Source of the DNA: an uncultured Pseudomonadota bacterium
Lineage (GTDB): Bacteria; Pseudomonadota; Gammaproteobacteria; Burkholderiales; JALYOK01
Assembly: GCA_902826775.1 (NCBI GenBank)
Contig: CADEHE010000003.1
Span: 248,001 to 312,000, forward strand
Direction of reading: 5' to 3'
Length of the DNA stretch: 64,000 nucleotides
The position numbers and the translations under genes are program-made. Positions 54,189 through 62,345 of this stretch are shown piece after piece (positions within the stretch are counted from its first letter, which is position 1; each line of letters begins with the position of its first letter). A model generated the notes under the pieces. It was not told where the DNA came from, ran no database searches, and saw only the letters and a list, made by a program, of their open reading frames with translations.

Positions 54189-54488
54189 ATGCTCTTCCTC
54201 GTTATCAGCACCCCGCGCCCGGAAAAACCTTCCACCATGGCGGCTTCGCGCCAAGGGTTCTGGCGCTGGATGGACCCGCACCTGAAAAGTGGTCTTGCGC
54301 AATGCAGTTACGGGCGCACCGGGCGCGGTGCCGTGGCGGTGTTCAACGTCGACTCGAACGAAACCTTGCACCGCCTGTTGAACGAGTGGGCGGAGATCAT
54401 CCCTGCGACCTTCGACGTCTACCCACTGGTCGACATCGCCGCTTCGCGCAAGCTGCTCGCCGGTCAGCGCAGCCGCAACGCGAAATAG
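54189..54488 (+). CDS. Small protein of unknown function within an inverted repeat
   Basis: A 99-residue protein starting MLFLVISTPRPEKP and continuing RQGFWRWMDPHLKSG, then AVAVFNVDSNETLHRLLNEW and ATFDVYPLVDIAA. The beta-alpha-beta rhythm resembles small ferredoxin-like dimeric barrels such as muconolactone isomerase relatives, but the family is not certain. ATG 54189 is preferred over TTG 54174; no ribosome site is obvious. It lies between inverted repeats, with malate synthase upstream. Confidence 0.6.
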   Translation: MLFLVISTPRPEKPSTMAASRQGFWRWMDPHLKSGLAQCSYGRTGRGAVAVFNVDSNETLHRLLNEWAEIIPATFDVYPLVDIAASRKLLAGQRSRNAK

Positions 54489-54606
54489 GCGCTGGCTCCT
54501 ACCCAAAACCAGCCCCACGACGGCGCGAAGCACGGTTAGAATTGCGCCCTTAGCGGCGCCGCCCGACACCCGCGCTACTTCCTCGCGAACGAGTGACTCG
54601 TCTATC

Positions 54607-54649
54607 GTACCCAACACGATAGGCACGGCCTTGAGGGAAGGAGCGCGGG
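54607..54649. repeat. Right arm of a long inverted repeat
   Basis: GTACCCAACACGATAGGCAC (54607-54626) is the exact reverse complement of the left arm. The outward part ends in GAGCGCGGGC, which matches the C-rich repeat in the opposite direction. ACGAGTGACTCGT, a separate palindrome, lies just before it at 54589-54601. Confidence 0.75.
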
Positions 54650-54653
54650 CACG

Positions 54654-54691
54654 CGAAGACGGACGAAGTCCAGGCTTTGCCGGTCTTCGTC
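54654..54691 (+). promoter_or_regulatory. Alternative hairpins in the leader of the decarboxylase gene
   Basis: Two hairpins share one strand. GACGAAG (54662-54668) pairs with CTTCGTC (54685-54691), with further pairs inside. CGAAGAC (54654-54660) pairs with GTCTTCG (54683-54689). Only one can form at a time, as in attenuators. They lie 37 bases before the decarboxylase start. Whether they act as a switch is untested. Confidence 0.4.
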
Positions 54692-54727
54692 GGGAGGTCC
54701 CCCGCGCCTTGTTCAACGGAGGACCCC

Positions 54728-56977
54728 GTGCGCTTTAACTTTCCCATCGTCATCATCGACGAGGACTACCGATCGGACAACGCGAGCGGTCTCGGCATTC
54801 GCGCGCTGGCCGAGGCAATACAGCGCGAAGGCATTGAAGTCATCGGCGCCACCAGTTTTCGCGATACGGCCATGTTCGCGCAGCAAGCGAGCCGCGCCTC
54901 TGCTTTTGTGCTTTCAGTGGACGATGAGGAGTTTGAGACCGAGGCTTCGAGCAAGGATGCAGTCGACAATATCCGCCGCTTCGTCGAGGAAATCCGCTGG
55001 CGCAACGCCGACATTCCGATCTTTTTGTTCGGCGAAACGCGCACCACGCGCCATCTTCCGAACGAAGTGCTGCGCGAGTTGCATGGCTTCATCAACATGT
55101 TCGAGGATACTCCAGAGTTTGTCGCGCGCTATGTGATCCGCGAAGCGCGCACCTACCTGAAAGCGCTGCCGCCGCCGTTCTTCAAGGCGCTCACTAACTA
55201 CGCTCAGGATGGCAGCTACTCTTGGCACTGCCCGGGCCACAGCGGTGGCGTGGCGTTTCTGAAAAGCCCGGTCGGCCAGATGTTCCATCAGTTCTTCGGC
55301 GAGAACATGCTGCGCGCGGACGTGTGCAACTCGGTGGATGAACTCGGTCAGTTGCTCGATCATTCCGGCCCGGTCGCCGCTGCCGAGCACAACGCGGCGC
55401 GCATTTTCGGCAGCGATCATTTGTTCTTCGTCACCAACGGCACCTCTACTTCGAACAAGATCGTCTGGCACGCCACCGTCGCGCCGAACGATGTGGTGAT
55501 CGTCGACCGCAATTGCCACAAGTCGATCCTGCACGCCATCACCATGACCGGCGCGATCCCGATTTTCCTGCCGCCGACACGCAATCACTACGGCATCATC
55601 GGCCCGATTCCGGAGCGCGAGTTTCATCCTGAATCGATTGCCAAGCGCATCGCCGCGCATCCGTTCGCGAGCAGCATCAAGACACCGCCGCGCATTTTGA
55701 CGCTGACGCAGAGCACTTACGACGGCGTGCTGTACAACGTCGATCGCATCAAGAAACTGGTGAGCAACAAAGTCGATGCGATGCTGTTCGACGAAGCCTG
55801 GCTGCCGCACGCTGCGTTTCACGAGTTCTACGCCGGCATGCACGCCATCGGCAAGGATCGTCCGCGCTCAGACGATGCGCTGGTGTTCGCCACGCAATCC
55901 ACACACAAAATGCTCGCAGGCCTTTCGCAGGCTTCGCAGATCCTGGTGCAAGACAGCAAGGCGCGCAAGCTCGATCGGCATCGCTTCAATGAAGCTTACT
56001 TGATGCACGTATCCACATCACCGCAGTACGCCATCATCGCTTCGTGCGATGTCGCCGCCGCCATGATGGAACCACCCGGCGGCACCGCATTGGTGGAGGA
56101 GTCGATTCTGGAAGCGCTGGACTTTCGCCGCGCCATGCGTCAGGTGGATGAAGAGTTCGGTGAAGCATGGTGGTTCAAGGTGTGGGGGCCCGATCACCTC
56201 GCACCCGAAGGCATCGGCCACCGCGACGATTGGCTGCTGCACCCGGAAGAGAGCTGGCACGGTTTCGGCACCGTCGCGGAAGGCTTCAACCTGCTCGATC
56301 CGATCAAGGCAACGATCATCACACCGGGCTTGGATGTTGCCGGCGATTTCGCCGAGCAAGGCATCCCCGCGGCAGTGGTCACCAAGTATCTGGCGGAGAA
56401 CGGCGTCGTCGTCGAAAAAACCGGGTTGTATTCTTTCTTTGTGATGTTCACCATCGGCATCACCAAGGGCCGGTGGAACACGCTCGTCACCGAACTGCAG
56501 CAGTTCAAAGTCGATCACGACGCCAATCAACCGCTCTGGCGCGTCATGCCGGAGTTCGTCGCGGCCTATCCGCAATACGAGCACGTGGGTTTGCGCGATT
56601 TGTGCTCGCAGATCCACGAGGCGTACCGCAGTAACGACGTGGCGCGCTTGACCACGCAGATGTACGTTTCGCCAATGGAACCGGCAATGCGCCCCGCCGA
56701 TGCATTCGCGCGCATGGCGCACCGTGAAATTGACCGGGTGCCGATCGAGAAGTTGAGCGGCCGCGTCACCAGCGTGCTGCTGACGCCTTACCCACCCGGT
56801 ATCCCGTTGTTGATTCCGGGCGAGCGTGTGAACGCGATCATCGTCAAGTATTTGCAGTTCGCCCGTGCGTTCAATGCCAAGTACCCGGGGTTCGAAACGG
56901 ATATCCATGGGCTCGTAGAAGAACCGAACGGCAGCGCCATGGACTACTTTGTCGATTGCGTGCGCGAAGCGCGCTAG
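54728..56977 (+). CDS. Arginine/lysine/ornithine decarboxylase (PLP, fold type I)
   Basis: A 749-residue inducible-type basic amino-acid decarboxylase. The N-terminal wing domain (residues 1-120, IVIIDEDYRSDNASGLGIRALAEAIQREG) is followed by the PLP domain with WHCPGHSGG, FVTNGTSTSNKIV, and Lys in FATQSTHKMLAGLSQ. The C-terminal domain ends LVEEPNGSAMDYFVDCVREAR. Substrate choice (arginine, lysine or ornithine) cannot be decided by eye. GTG 54728 follows GGAGG at 5 bases. It may serve acid resistance or polyamine synthesis. No antiporter lies beside it. Confidence 0.9.
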   Translation: MRFNFPIVIIDEDYRSDNASGLGIRALAEAIQREGIEVIGATSFRDTAMFAQQASRASAFVLSVDDEEFETEASSKDAVDNIRRFVEEIRWRNADIPIFLFGETRTTRHLPNEVLRELHGFINMFEDTPEFVARYVIREARTYLKALPPPFFKALTNYAQDGSYSWHCPGHSGGVAFLKSPVGQMFHQFFGENMLRADVCNSVDELGQLLDHSGPVAAAEHNAARIFGSDHLFFVTNGTSTSNKIVWHATVAPNDVVIVDRNCHKSILHAITMTGAIPIFLPPTRNHYGIIGPIPEREFHPESIAKRIAAHPFASSIKTPPRILTLTQSTYDGVLYNVDRIKKLVSNKVDAMLFDEAWLPHAAFHEFYAGMHAIGKDRPRSDDALVFATQSTHKMLAGLSQASQILVQDSKARKLDRHRFNEAYLMHVSTSPQYAIIASCDVAAAMMEPPGGTALVEESILEALDFRRAMRQVDEEFGEAWWFKVWGPDHLAPEGIGHRDDWLLHPEESWHGFGTVAEGFNLLDPIKATIITPGLDVAGDFAEQGIPAAVVTKYLAENGVVVEKTGLYSFFVMFTIGITKGRWNTLVTELQQFKVDHDANQPLWRVMPEFVAAYPQYEHVGLRDLCSQIHEAYRSNDVARLTTQMYVSPMEPAMRPADAFARMAHREIDRVPIEKLSGRVTSVLLTPYPPGIPLLIPGERVNAIIVKYLQFARAFNAKYPGFETDIHGLVEEPNGSAMDYFVDCVREAR

Positions 56978-57103
56978 ACGGTTCCCGTTCCTGCGCTAGC
57001 CGGCAAGCGCTTTATTTTCCTGCGCAAGGAGCGCTTTCGCGGCATTGAGCGCCAATAGCGCGTATGCTGGCCAGACGATTATCCACTGCAAGGAGAACGC
57101 TTT

Positions 57104-57208
57104 ATGGCCAAGGGACAGCTACGCGGTAACCGCGAATCGAAAAAACCGAAGCAACCGCCGAAACCGGTCGCACCAGTATCGCCTTTTGGGAAGACTCCTT
57201 CGAAGTGA
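57104..57208 (+). CDS. Small basic protein of 34 residues
   Basis: ATG 57104 with AAGGAGAA 6 bases upstream opens a 34-codon frame: MAKGQLRGNRESKKPKQP, then PKPVAPVSPFGKTPS and Lys. It is rich in Lys and Pro and probably disordered. Short MAKGQ(L/M)R-type proteins are widespread in betaproteobacteria as hypotheticals, and the strong ribosome site supports translation. The function is unknown. Confidence 0.65.
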   Translation: MAKGQLRGNRESKKPKQPPKPVAPVSPFGKTPSK

Positions 57209-57495
57209 ACGGGGTGAGCCCCACGCGGCACAGATCGCGGGGCTGACGGCTGCTGGGACGAGCGGCGATAAGGGCTCAAGCCGAAAGTTCTTGTTTTTCC
57301 GCCTGGTACCGGTGGATTGCTTTGTTGTTCGCTCCCGGCTTGAGCGCACTTATAATACGATCGTTTGATAGAACTTGGGGCATTGCGATTGCAAGCTTCT
57401 GTGTCCGCACACCAGTCCTATACAGGCGCCTATATACCATTGTCACTGGCGTTGCATAAGCATCTTGGAGCAATAACTGGTGCAGTATAGGCCTG
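57209..57495. other. Intergenic stretch, weak promoter-like signal only
   Basis: About 290 bases between the small protein and the converging acyl-CoA operon. A TATAAT (57351-57356) occurs with only a poor -35 (TTCGCT, 17 bases upstream). No gene, tRNA or strong terminator was recognised. Confidence 0.35.
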
Positions 57496-59160
57496 CTATG
57501 CTCGGCTAAACTCCTGCTCCTGTAACAAACGCCACTGAATCTTCCCCGCGGGCGAGCGCGGCAACGCCTCGACGAATTCCACGATGCGCGGCACTTTGTA
57601 GGCCGACATCTGCTCGCGCGACCAGGCGATGATGTCCTCCGGTTTCGTGCTGGCGCGATGCTCGGGTTTGAGTACGATCACGGCTTTTACGGTTTCCCCG
57701 CGGCGCTCATCCGGGGCCGCGATGATGCACGCCTCTTGCACCGCTGGATGCGCGTACATCGCCGCCTCCACTTCCGCCGGCCAAACTTTGAATCCGGCCG
57801 CGTTGATCATGCGCTTTAGGCGATCGACGATGTAGAAGTAACCATCCTCGTCGTAGCGGCCAAGATCGCCGGTGCGGAAAAAGCGCTTGCCGTCGAGTTC
57901 GATGAAGGCTTCGGCGCTCGCCTCTGGTTTATTCCAATAGCCGCGCATGATCTGCGGACCGCTAGAGATGATTTCGCCGACTTCGCCCGGCCCCAGCTCG
58001 CGCAGCGTTTCCGGATCGATTACGCGCGAATCGGTGTCGAATACCGGTATGCCCAAGCACTGCTTGCGCGCACCCGAGGTCGGATTCCAGTGTGTCTGCG
58101 AAATCGACTCGGTCGAGCCGAAGCCTTCGGCGTAGGCCAACCCCGTGAGTTCGAGCAAACGCTGCGCGATCGCCTCGGGCATCGAGGCGCCGCCGCCGCC
58201 GATGAAACTCATGCTCGACCAATCCATGCGCAAGGCTTCGGGCGCGGAGAGCACATCTACCACCATGGTAGGAATGTTGGTCCAGTGGGAAATGCGGTAA
58301 TCCGCGATCAAGCGAAGCGCCAGTTGCTTGTCCCAGCGCGACATGATGACAGTGGTGGCGCCGGCATAGACTACATTGTTCATGCAGTGTTGCAAGCCGG
58401 TCACATGAAACAGCGGCACCGAGCACAACACCACGCTGTCGGTGTGCAGGCCGCTCCACACCGCGCTGCCGACCGCTGTGCACATGACCGAGTGGTGCGT
58501 ATGCATGCACCCTTTGCCTTCACCAGTGGTGCCGGAGGTGTAGAGCACGATCGCGAGATCTTCGCGCGGGTCCACCGTCACGGCGTTCGGCAGCAACTCA
58601 GCATCGAGTGCGGCGCGCCACGGCGTGGCCTGCGGTAGCGCCCGTAGCGGTTCACTGACGAACTCCGGCATCGGGTACTTCGACTCGGCCGGCAGGTATT
58701 CGCTGTACGCCGTCACGATCGCCACCGGCCCGCCCGGCCCGAGCAGCGGTGCAATCTGTGCGAACAGATCTTGCGCAACGACGGCGACTTTGGGCGTCGC
58801 ATCGACGATCTTGCTGCGCAGCTCCGCGGTCACGTTCATCGGGTTGGTGGGCACCGCGATTGCGCCGCAGCGCCAGGCCGCATAGCACGCGATGATGAAC
58901 TGCGGACAATTCTGCATGAACAGCAATACGCGGTCGCCCCGAGTTACGCCGAGCCGCTGCTGCATATAGCCGGCGAGCGCATCGACTTGGCGTTTGAGCT
59001 CGGCGTATGCGAGCGTCGCACCGTAATAGACAAATGCCGGCTTATCCGGATAGCGCCGCGCGGAAATATCTAAATTCGCAACCAGAGAGGTCGCGGGCAC
59101 GGTCAAGTGTCGCGGCAGTTTTTTGGGCCAGTTGGAGAAGTGGCGAGTGAAGACGGTCAT
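57496..59160 (-). CDS. AMP-dependent acyl-CoA synthetase, second of a tandem pair
   Basis: A 554-residue ANL-superfamily ligase that activates a carboxylic acid as acyl-AMP and then acyl-CoA. Motifs: P-loop YTSGTTGEGKG, EGFGSTESI (A5), FFRTGDLGRYDEDGYFYIVDRLKRMIN (A7-A8) and the C-terminal Lys in RSPAGKIQW. The start overlaps the upstream synthetase stop (ATGA). It is very similar to that protein (MFTRH.../...FTRHFSNWPKKL...), so the pair arose by tandem duplication. Long-chain, medium-chain or aromatic acids are all possible. Confidence 0.92.
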   Translation of the reverse strand: MTVFTRHFSNWPKKLPRHLTVPATSLVANLDISARRYPDKPAFVYYGATLAYAELKRQVDALAGYMQQRLGVTRGDRVLLFMQNCPQFIIACYAAWRCGAIAVPTNPMNVTAELRSKIVDATPKVAVVAQDLFAQIAPLLGPGGPVAIVTAYSEYLPAESKYPMPEFVSEPLRALPQATPWRAALDAELLPNAVTVDPREDLAIVLYTSGTTGEGKGCMHTHHSVMCTAVGSAVWSGLHTDSVVLCSVPLFHVTGLQHCMNNVVYAGATTVIMSRWDKQLALRLIADYRISHWTNIPTMVVDVLSAPEALRMDWSSMSFIGGGGASMPEAIAQRLLELTGLAYAEGFGSTESISQTHWNPTSGARKQCLGIPVFDTDSRVIDPETLRELGPGEVGEIISSGPQIMRGYWNKPEASAEAFIELDGKRFFRTGDLGRYDEDGYFYIVDRLKRMINAAGFKVWPAEVEAAMYAHPAVQEACIIAAPDERRGETVKAVIVLKPEHRASTKPEDIIAWSREQMSAYKVPRIVEFVEALPRSPAGKIQWRLLQEQEFSRA

Positions 59161-60815
59161 GACGCGCGCTCCGCCTCCTGCAATTGGCGCCACTGCACTT
59201 TGCCCGTGGGCGATTTGGGCAGGCTGTCGCGAAACTCGACGATGCGCGGCACTTTGTAAGCCGCCATTTGCCCCCGCGCCCATTCGATGATTTGCTCGGG
59301 CGCCACCTGCCCGCGGCTTTGCTCGCGCAGGACCACGATTGCCTTCACCGTCTCGCCACGGTATTGATCCAGCGCGCTGATGACGCACGCCTCTTGCACT
59401 GCGGGGTGCGCATAGAGCCGTGTTTCCACTTCGGCCGGCCAGACCTTGAAGCCCGCCGCATTGATCATGCGCTTCAAGCGGTCGACGATAAAGAAGTAGC
59501 CCTCGTCGTCGTAGTAGCCGAGATCGCCGGTGCGGAAGAATCGCTTGCCATCGTGCTCTATCAACGCTTCGGCCGTCGCTTCCGGTTTGCGCCAATATTC
59601 GCGCAAGATCTGCGGCCCGCTGGAAATGATTTCGCCGGTTTCGTTCGGCCCCAACTCGCGCCGCGTTTCGGGATCGATCACGCGCACGTCCGTATCGAAG
59701 ATGGGGATGCCGAGGCATTGTTTTTTTGGCCGGTGGACCGGGTTGATGTGCGTCGGTGCCATCGTTTCCGACAAACCGTAGCCTTCGATGTAGTTCAAAC
59801 CAGTGCGCTCGACCAGGCGCTGCGCCACGGCTTCCGGCATCGCCGCGCCACCGCCGCCGATGGCGGTCAAGCTGGTGAGGTCGTAGTTGCTCAAGTTCGG
59901 ATTGGCGAGGAAGTCGATCGCCATGGTGGAGATGTTGGTCCACGAAGTGACGCGGTAGCGCTGGATCAACTCTGCCGCGGTGTCGCGGTCCCAGCGCTGC
60001 ATGAGGACCATGCTGGCCCCTTCGAAAATCGGACCGTTCATGCAACTTTGCATGCCGGTGACATGAAAGAACGGCAATCCGGCCAGCACCACGCTGTCGG
60101 CCGATCCACCGCTCCAGCGCACGCCGGCCACGGCCGTCATCATGACGGCGGCATGCGTATGCACGCAGCCCTTCGGCTGCCCGGTGGTGCCGGACGTATA
60201 GGGCATGACGCACAAGTCTTCTGGCCCCGCTACATGCGCGGCAGGCTGCAAGTTAAGCGCCAGCGCATCGTGCCATGCATGCACACCCGCCTCACCGATC
60301 GCTTGACGCGGCATTCGGGCGGAATCGGGCAATCGCAGATCGGTAGCGGGATCGATGTAGTCCGCGTACGTGGCCACGACAACATGCTGCGCCTGCGCAC
60401 CCAAGCTCGGCCGCATCTGAGGAAATAGTTCCTGGCCGCAGATAGCGACACTTGCACCGCTGTCGCGCAGATAGTTCTGCACTTCTGGGGCAAGGTTCAT
60501 CGGATTGATCGGCACCACCATCGCATCAGCGCGCAGGATCGCGTAGTAGGTGATGATGAACTGCGGCGAATTCTGCATGAACAACAGCACGCGATCACCG
60601 CGCCGCACACCGCAGCGCTGCTGCAAGAAGCCGGCGAGTGAGTCGACTTCTTGTTTCAGCTGCGCGTAGCTGAGCGTTCGTCCATAGAAAATGACCGCAG
60701 GCTTGTCGGGATAACGCTGCGCCGAAACCTCCAGATTTGCGTAGATGCTTGTCTGCGGAAATGTTAAACGATGCGCCAAGCCTTTCGGCCAGCTTGCATG
60801 GTGGCGGGTGAACAT
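59157..60815 (-). CDS. AMP-dependent acyl-CoA synthetase, first of a tandem pair
   Basis: A 552-residue ligase with the same motif order as its neighbour: YTSGTTGQPKG, EGYGLSETM, FFRTGDLGYYDDEGYFFIVDRLKRMIN, and KSPTGKVQW with the catalytic Lys. The two share most of their conserved blocks but differ in the substrate-pocket segments between about 200 and 340, so they may take different acids. The 157-base gap to the MaoC gene upstream contains a heptad repeat, so this may be a separate transcript or the continuation of the acyl-CoA operon. Confidence 0.92.
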   Translation of the reverse strand: MFTRHHASWPKGLAHRLTFPQTSIYANLEVSAQRYPDKPAVIFYGRTLSYAQLKQEVDSLAGFLQQRCGVRRGDRVLLFMQNSPQFIITYYAILRADAMVVPINPMNLAPEVQNYLRDSGASVAICGQELFPQMRPSLGAQAQHVVVATYADYIDPATDLRLPDSARMPRQAIGEAGVHAWHDALALNLQPAAHVAGPEDLCVMPYTSGTTGQPKGCVHTHAAVMMTAVAGVRWSGGSADSVVLAGLPFFHVTGMQSCMNGPIFEGASMVLMQRWDRDTAAELIQRYRVTSWTNISTMAIDFLANPNLSNYDLTSLTAIGGGGAAMPEAVAQRLVERTGLNYIEGYGLSETMAPTHINPVHRPKKQCLGIPIFDTDVRVIDPETRRELGPNETGEIISSGPQILREYWRKPEATAEALIEHDGKRFFRTGDLGYYDDEGYFFIVDRLKRMINAAGFKVWPAEVETRLYAHPAVQEACVISALDQYRGETVKAIVVLREQSRGQVAPEQIIEWARGQMAAYKVPRIVEFRDSLPKSPTGKVQWRQLQEAERAS

Positions 60816-60940
60816 ACTGGCGATTCTATATATGCACGAATCTTAATTGTAGCCAGTTATCGCAATATCCATTTGGCAGTACCAGTGAAACGCAAATGAG
60901 AAATCTAGACCACGGTGGCTGCTAGCTTGGCTACATGTCG

Positions 60941-60972
60941 CGTTTCACGTCTCACGCTTCACCTTATACGCC
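60941..60972. repeat. Degenerate heptad repeat abutting a stop codon (tract 3)
   Basis: CGTTTCA, CGTCTCA, CGCTTCA, CCTTATA and CGCCTTA follow each other without a gap (60941-60975). The last unit contains the TAA stop of the MaoC gene (minus strand, 60973-60975). The same arrangement is seen at 35747 and 36771. Confidence 0.65.
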
Positions 60973-61437
60973 TTACTTGTCGTAGCGCCGCGTCAGCCAT
61001 TCGGCGACCAAGCAAGGCTTGCTCGCGCCCTCCAGCTCGACCGTGACGTTCCAAGTCAACTGCACGCCGCCGCCGATATCCTCCAGCTTGATCAGCGTGA
61101 ACTTACCGCGCATTTTGCTGCCGCTCGGCACCGGACTGGTGAAACGCACGCGGTTCATGCCGTAGTTGAGCCCCATGCCGCGCTGCTCGAAGGCGACCGC
61201 GGACTCCAGCAACAGTGATAGCAGCGACATGGTGAGAAACCCATGGGCAATCGGTGCATGAAATGGTGCATCGCGCTTGGCGCGCTCGACATCCACGTGG
61301 ATCCAGTTGAAGTCGGAGATCGCCGCAGCGAACTTATTGATGCGCTCTTGCGTGACTTCGAGCCAATCGGTGGTGACAACTTCGCGGCCCTCGTACTGCG
61401 CCAGCGCGCGCGCATTTGCTAACTGCAACCTCGCCAT
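60973..61437 (-). CDS. MaoC-family dehydratase, first type
   Basis: A 154-residue hot-dog-fold enoyl-CoA hydratase-like protein. The catalytic motif is SDFNWIHVDVERA (Asp and His), followed by FHAPIAHGFLTMSL, and the last strands FTSPVPSGSKMRGKFTL and VTVELEGASKPCLVAEWLTR. It resembles the Rv0130/NodN type. It likely hydrates a trans-2-enoyl-CoA made by the adjacent acyl-CoA metabolism. It starts 4 bases after the hydrolase stop. Confidence 0.9.
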   Translation of the reverse strand: MARLQLANARALAQYEGREVVTTDWLEVTQERINKFAAAISDFNWIHVDVERAKRDAPFHAPIAHGFLTMSLLSLLLESAVAFEQRGMGLNYGMNRVRFTSPVPSGSKMRGKFTLIKLEDIGGGVQLTWNVTVELEGASKPCLVAEWLTRRYDK

Positions 61438-61441
61438 CTTA

Positions 61442-62323
61442 TTAGCCTTTCTCAGCGATGAAATTTCGAATCAACTCGTTGACCAGCGCCGGTTGTTCAT
61501 GCACGATCCAGTGCGATGCATCGGGCACGCGCACCACGCGCAGGTCGGCCACATGCCGCTCCAGTCCATCCAAGTTACCCGGCAGCAGCGCCTGATCTGC
61601 TTCCCCCCAGATCACCAAGGTCGGCACTTTAACGAAGAATTGCTTCGCATCCAACTGCACCGGCGCGGCGGTCTCTTGTCCGCCCGGCGGGTAGAACGGC
61701 GAGGAGCGATAGTAGTTCAACGCCCCGGTGAGTGCGCCGGGCTGCGCCCACGCCGCAAAGTACGCTTGCTTATCGGCATCGGTGACGGTTGTACGCTGCC
61801 CCCACGCGCCGAGCGTCATGTCGTACAGGCGACGGTAGTTATTCTCGCTCAGCACGCGTTCGGCTTTCTCTGAGCGGAACAGATTCATATACTGGCTCGC
61901 CAACTGCTGCGCGGGGTTGTGCTGCAACTCGCGCGCAAACGTCACCGGATGCGGCGCGTTAATGATGACCAGCCGGTCGAGCACATCCGGATGCTGCGCA
62001 GCCAGGTTCCAAGCCACCGCGCCGCCCCAGTCATGTGCGACGACCGTCACGCGCTCGGCGTCGAAATGTGCGATCAATTGGCGCAAATCCTCAACCAAAT
62101 GCTTAGCGCGGTAATCGCGCACATCGCCTGGCTTGGAAGAAAGATTGTAGCCACGCATATCCGGCGCGACCGCGCGGTATTGATTGCCGAACGCCTCGAG
62201 TTGCGCGTGCCACGCGTACCAAAATTCAGGGAAACCGTGGACGAACAGAAGCAGATGTGCGCCATCGCCTTGACTGGCAGCATGGAGCCTCTGCCCATTC
62301 ACTTCGATGGTCGCGTGCTGCAT
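61442..62323 (-). CDS. Epoxide-hydrolase-like alpha/beta hydrolase
   Basis: A 293-residue hydrolase with the haloalkane dehalogenase/epoxide hydrolase pattern: HGFPEFWYAWHAQL (HGxP oxyanion motif), DMRGYNLSSKP, and nucleophile Asp in VAHDWGGAVAW, unlike the Ser hydrolases at the start of the window. The acid is in IWGEADQALLPG and the His in DASHWIVHEQP. Epoxide or C-halogen cleavage are the main options. It lies 22 bases after the ComB-like gene and 4 bases before MaoC. Confidence 0.88.
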   Translation of the reverse strand: MQHATIEVNGQRLHAASQGDGAHLLLFVHGFPEFWYAWHAQLEAFGNQYRAVAPDMRGYNLSSKPGDVRDYRAKHLVEDLRQLIAHFDAERVTVVAHDWGGAVAWNLAAQHPDVLDRLVIINAPHPVTFARELQHNPAQQLASQYMNLFRSEKAERVLSENNYRRLYDMTLGAWGQRTTVTDADKQAYFAAWAQPGALTGALNYYRSSPFYPPGGQETAAPVQLDAKQFFVKVPTLVIWGEADQALLPGNLDGLERHVADLRVVRVPDASHWIVHEQPALVNELIRNFIAEKG

Positions 62324-62345
62324 TGTTCTGTCGTCAGCGATCGAT

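Noticed and set aside
59161..60213. N-terminal extension of the acyl-CoA synthetase frame to 905 codons
   Set aside because: It is an out-of-frame reading of the upstream synthetase; the real start is ATG 59160 with the ATGA overlap.
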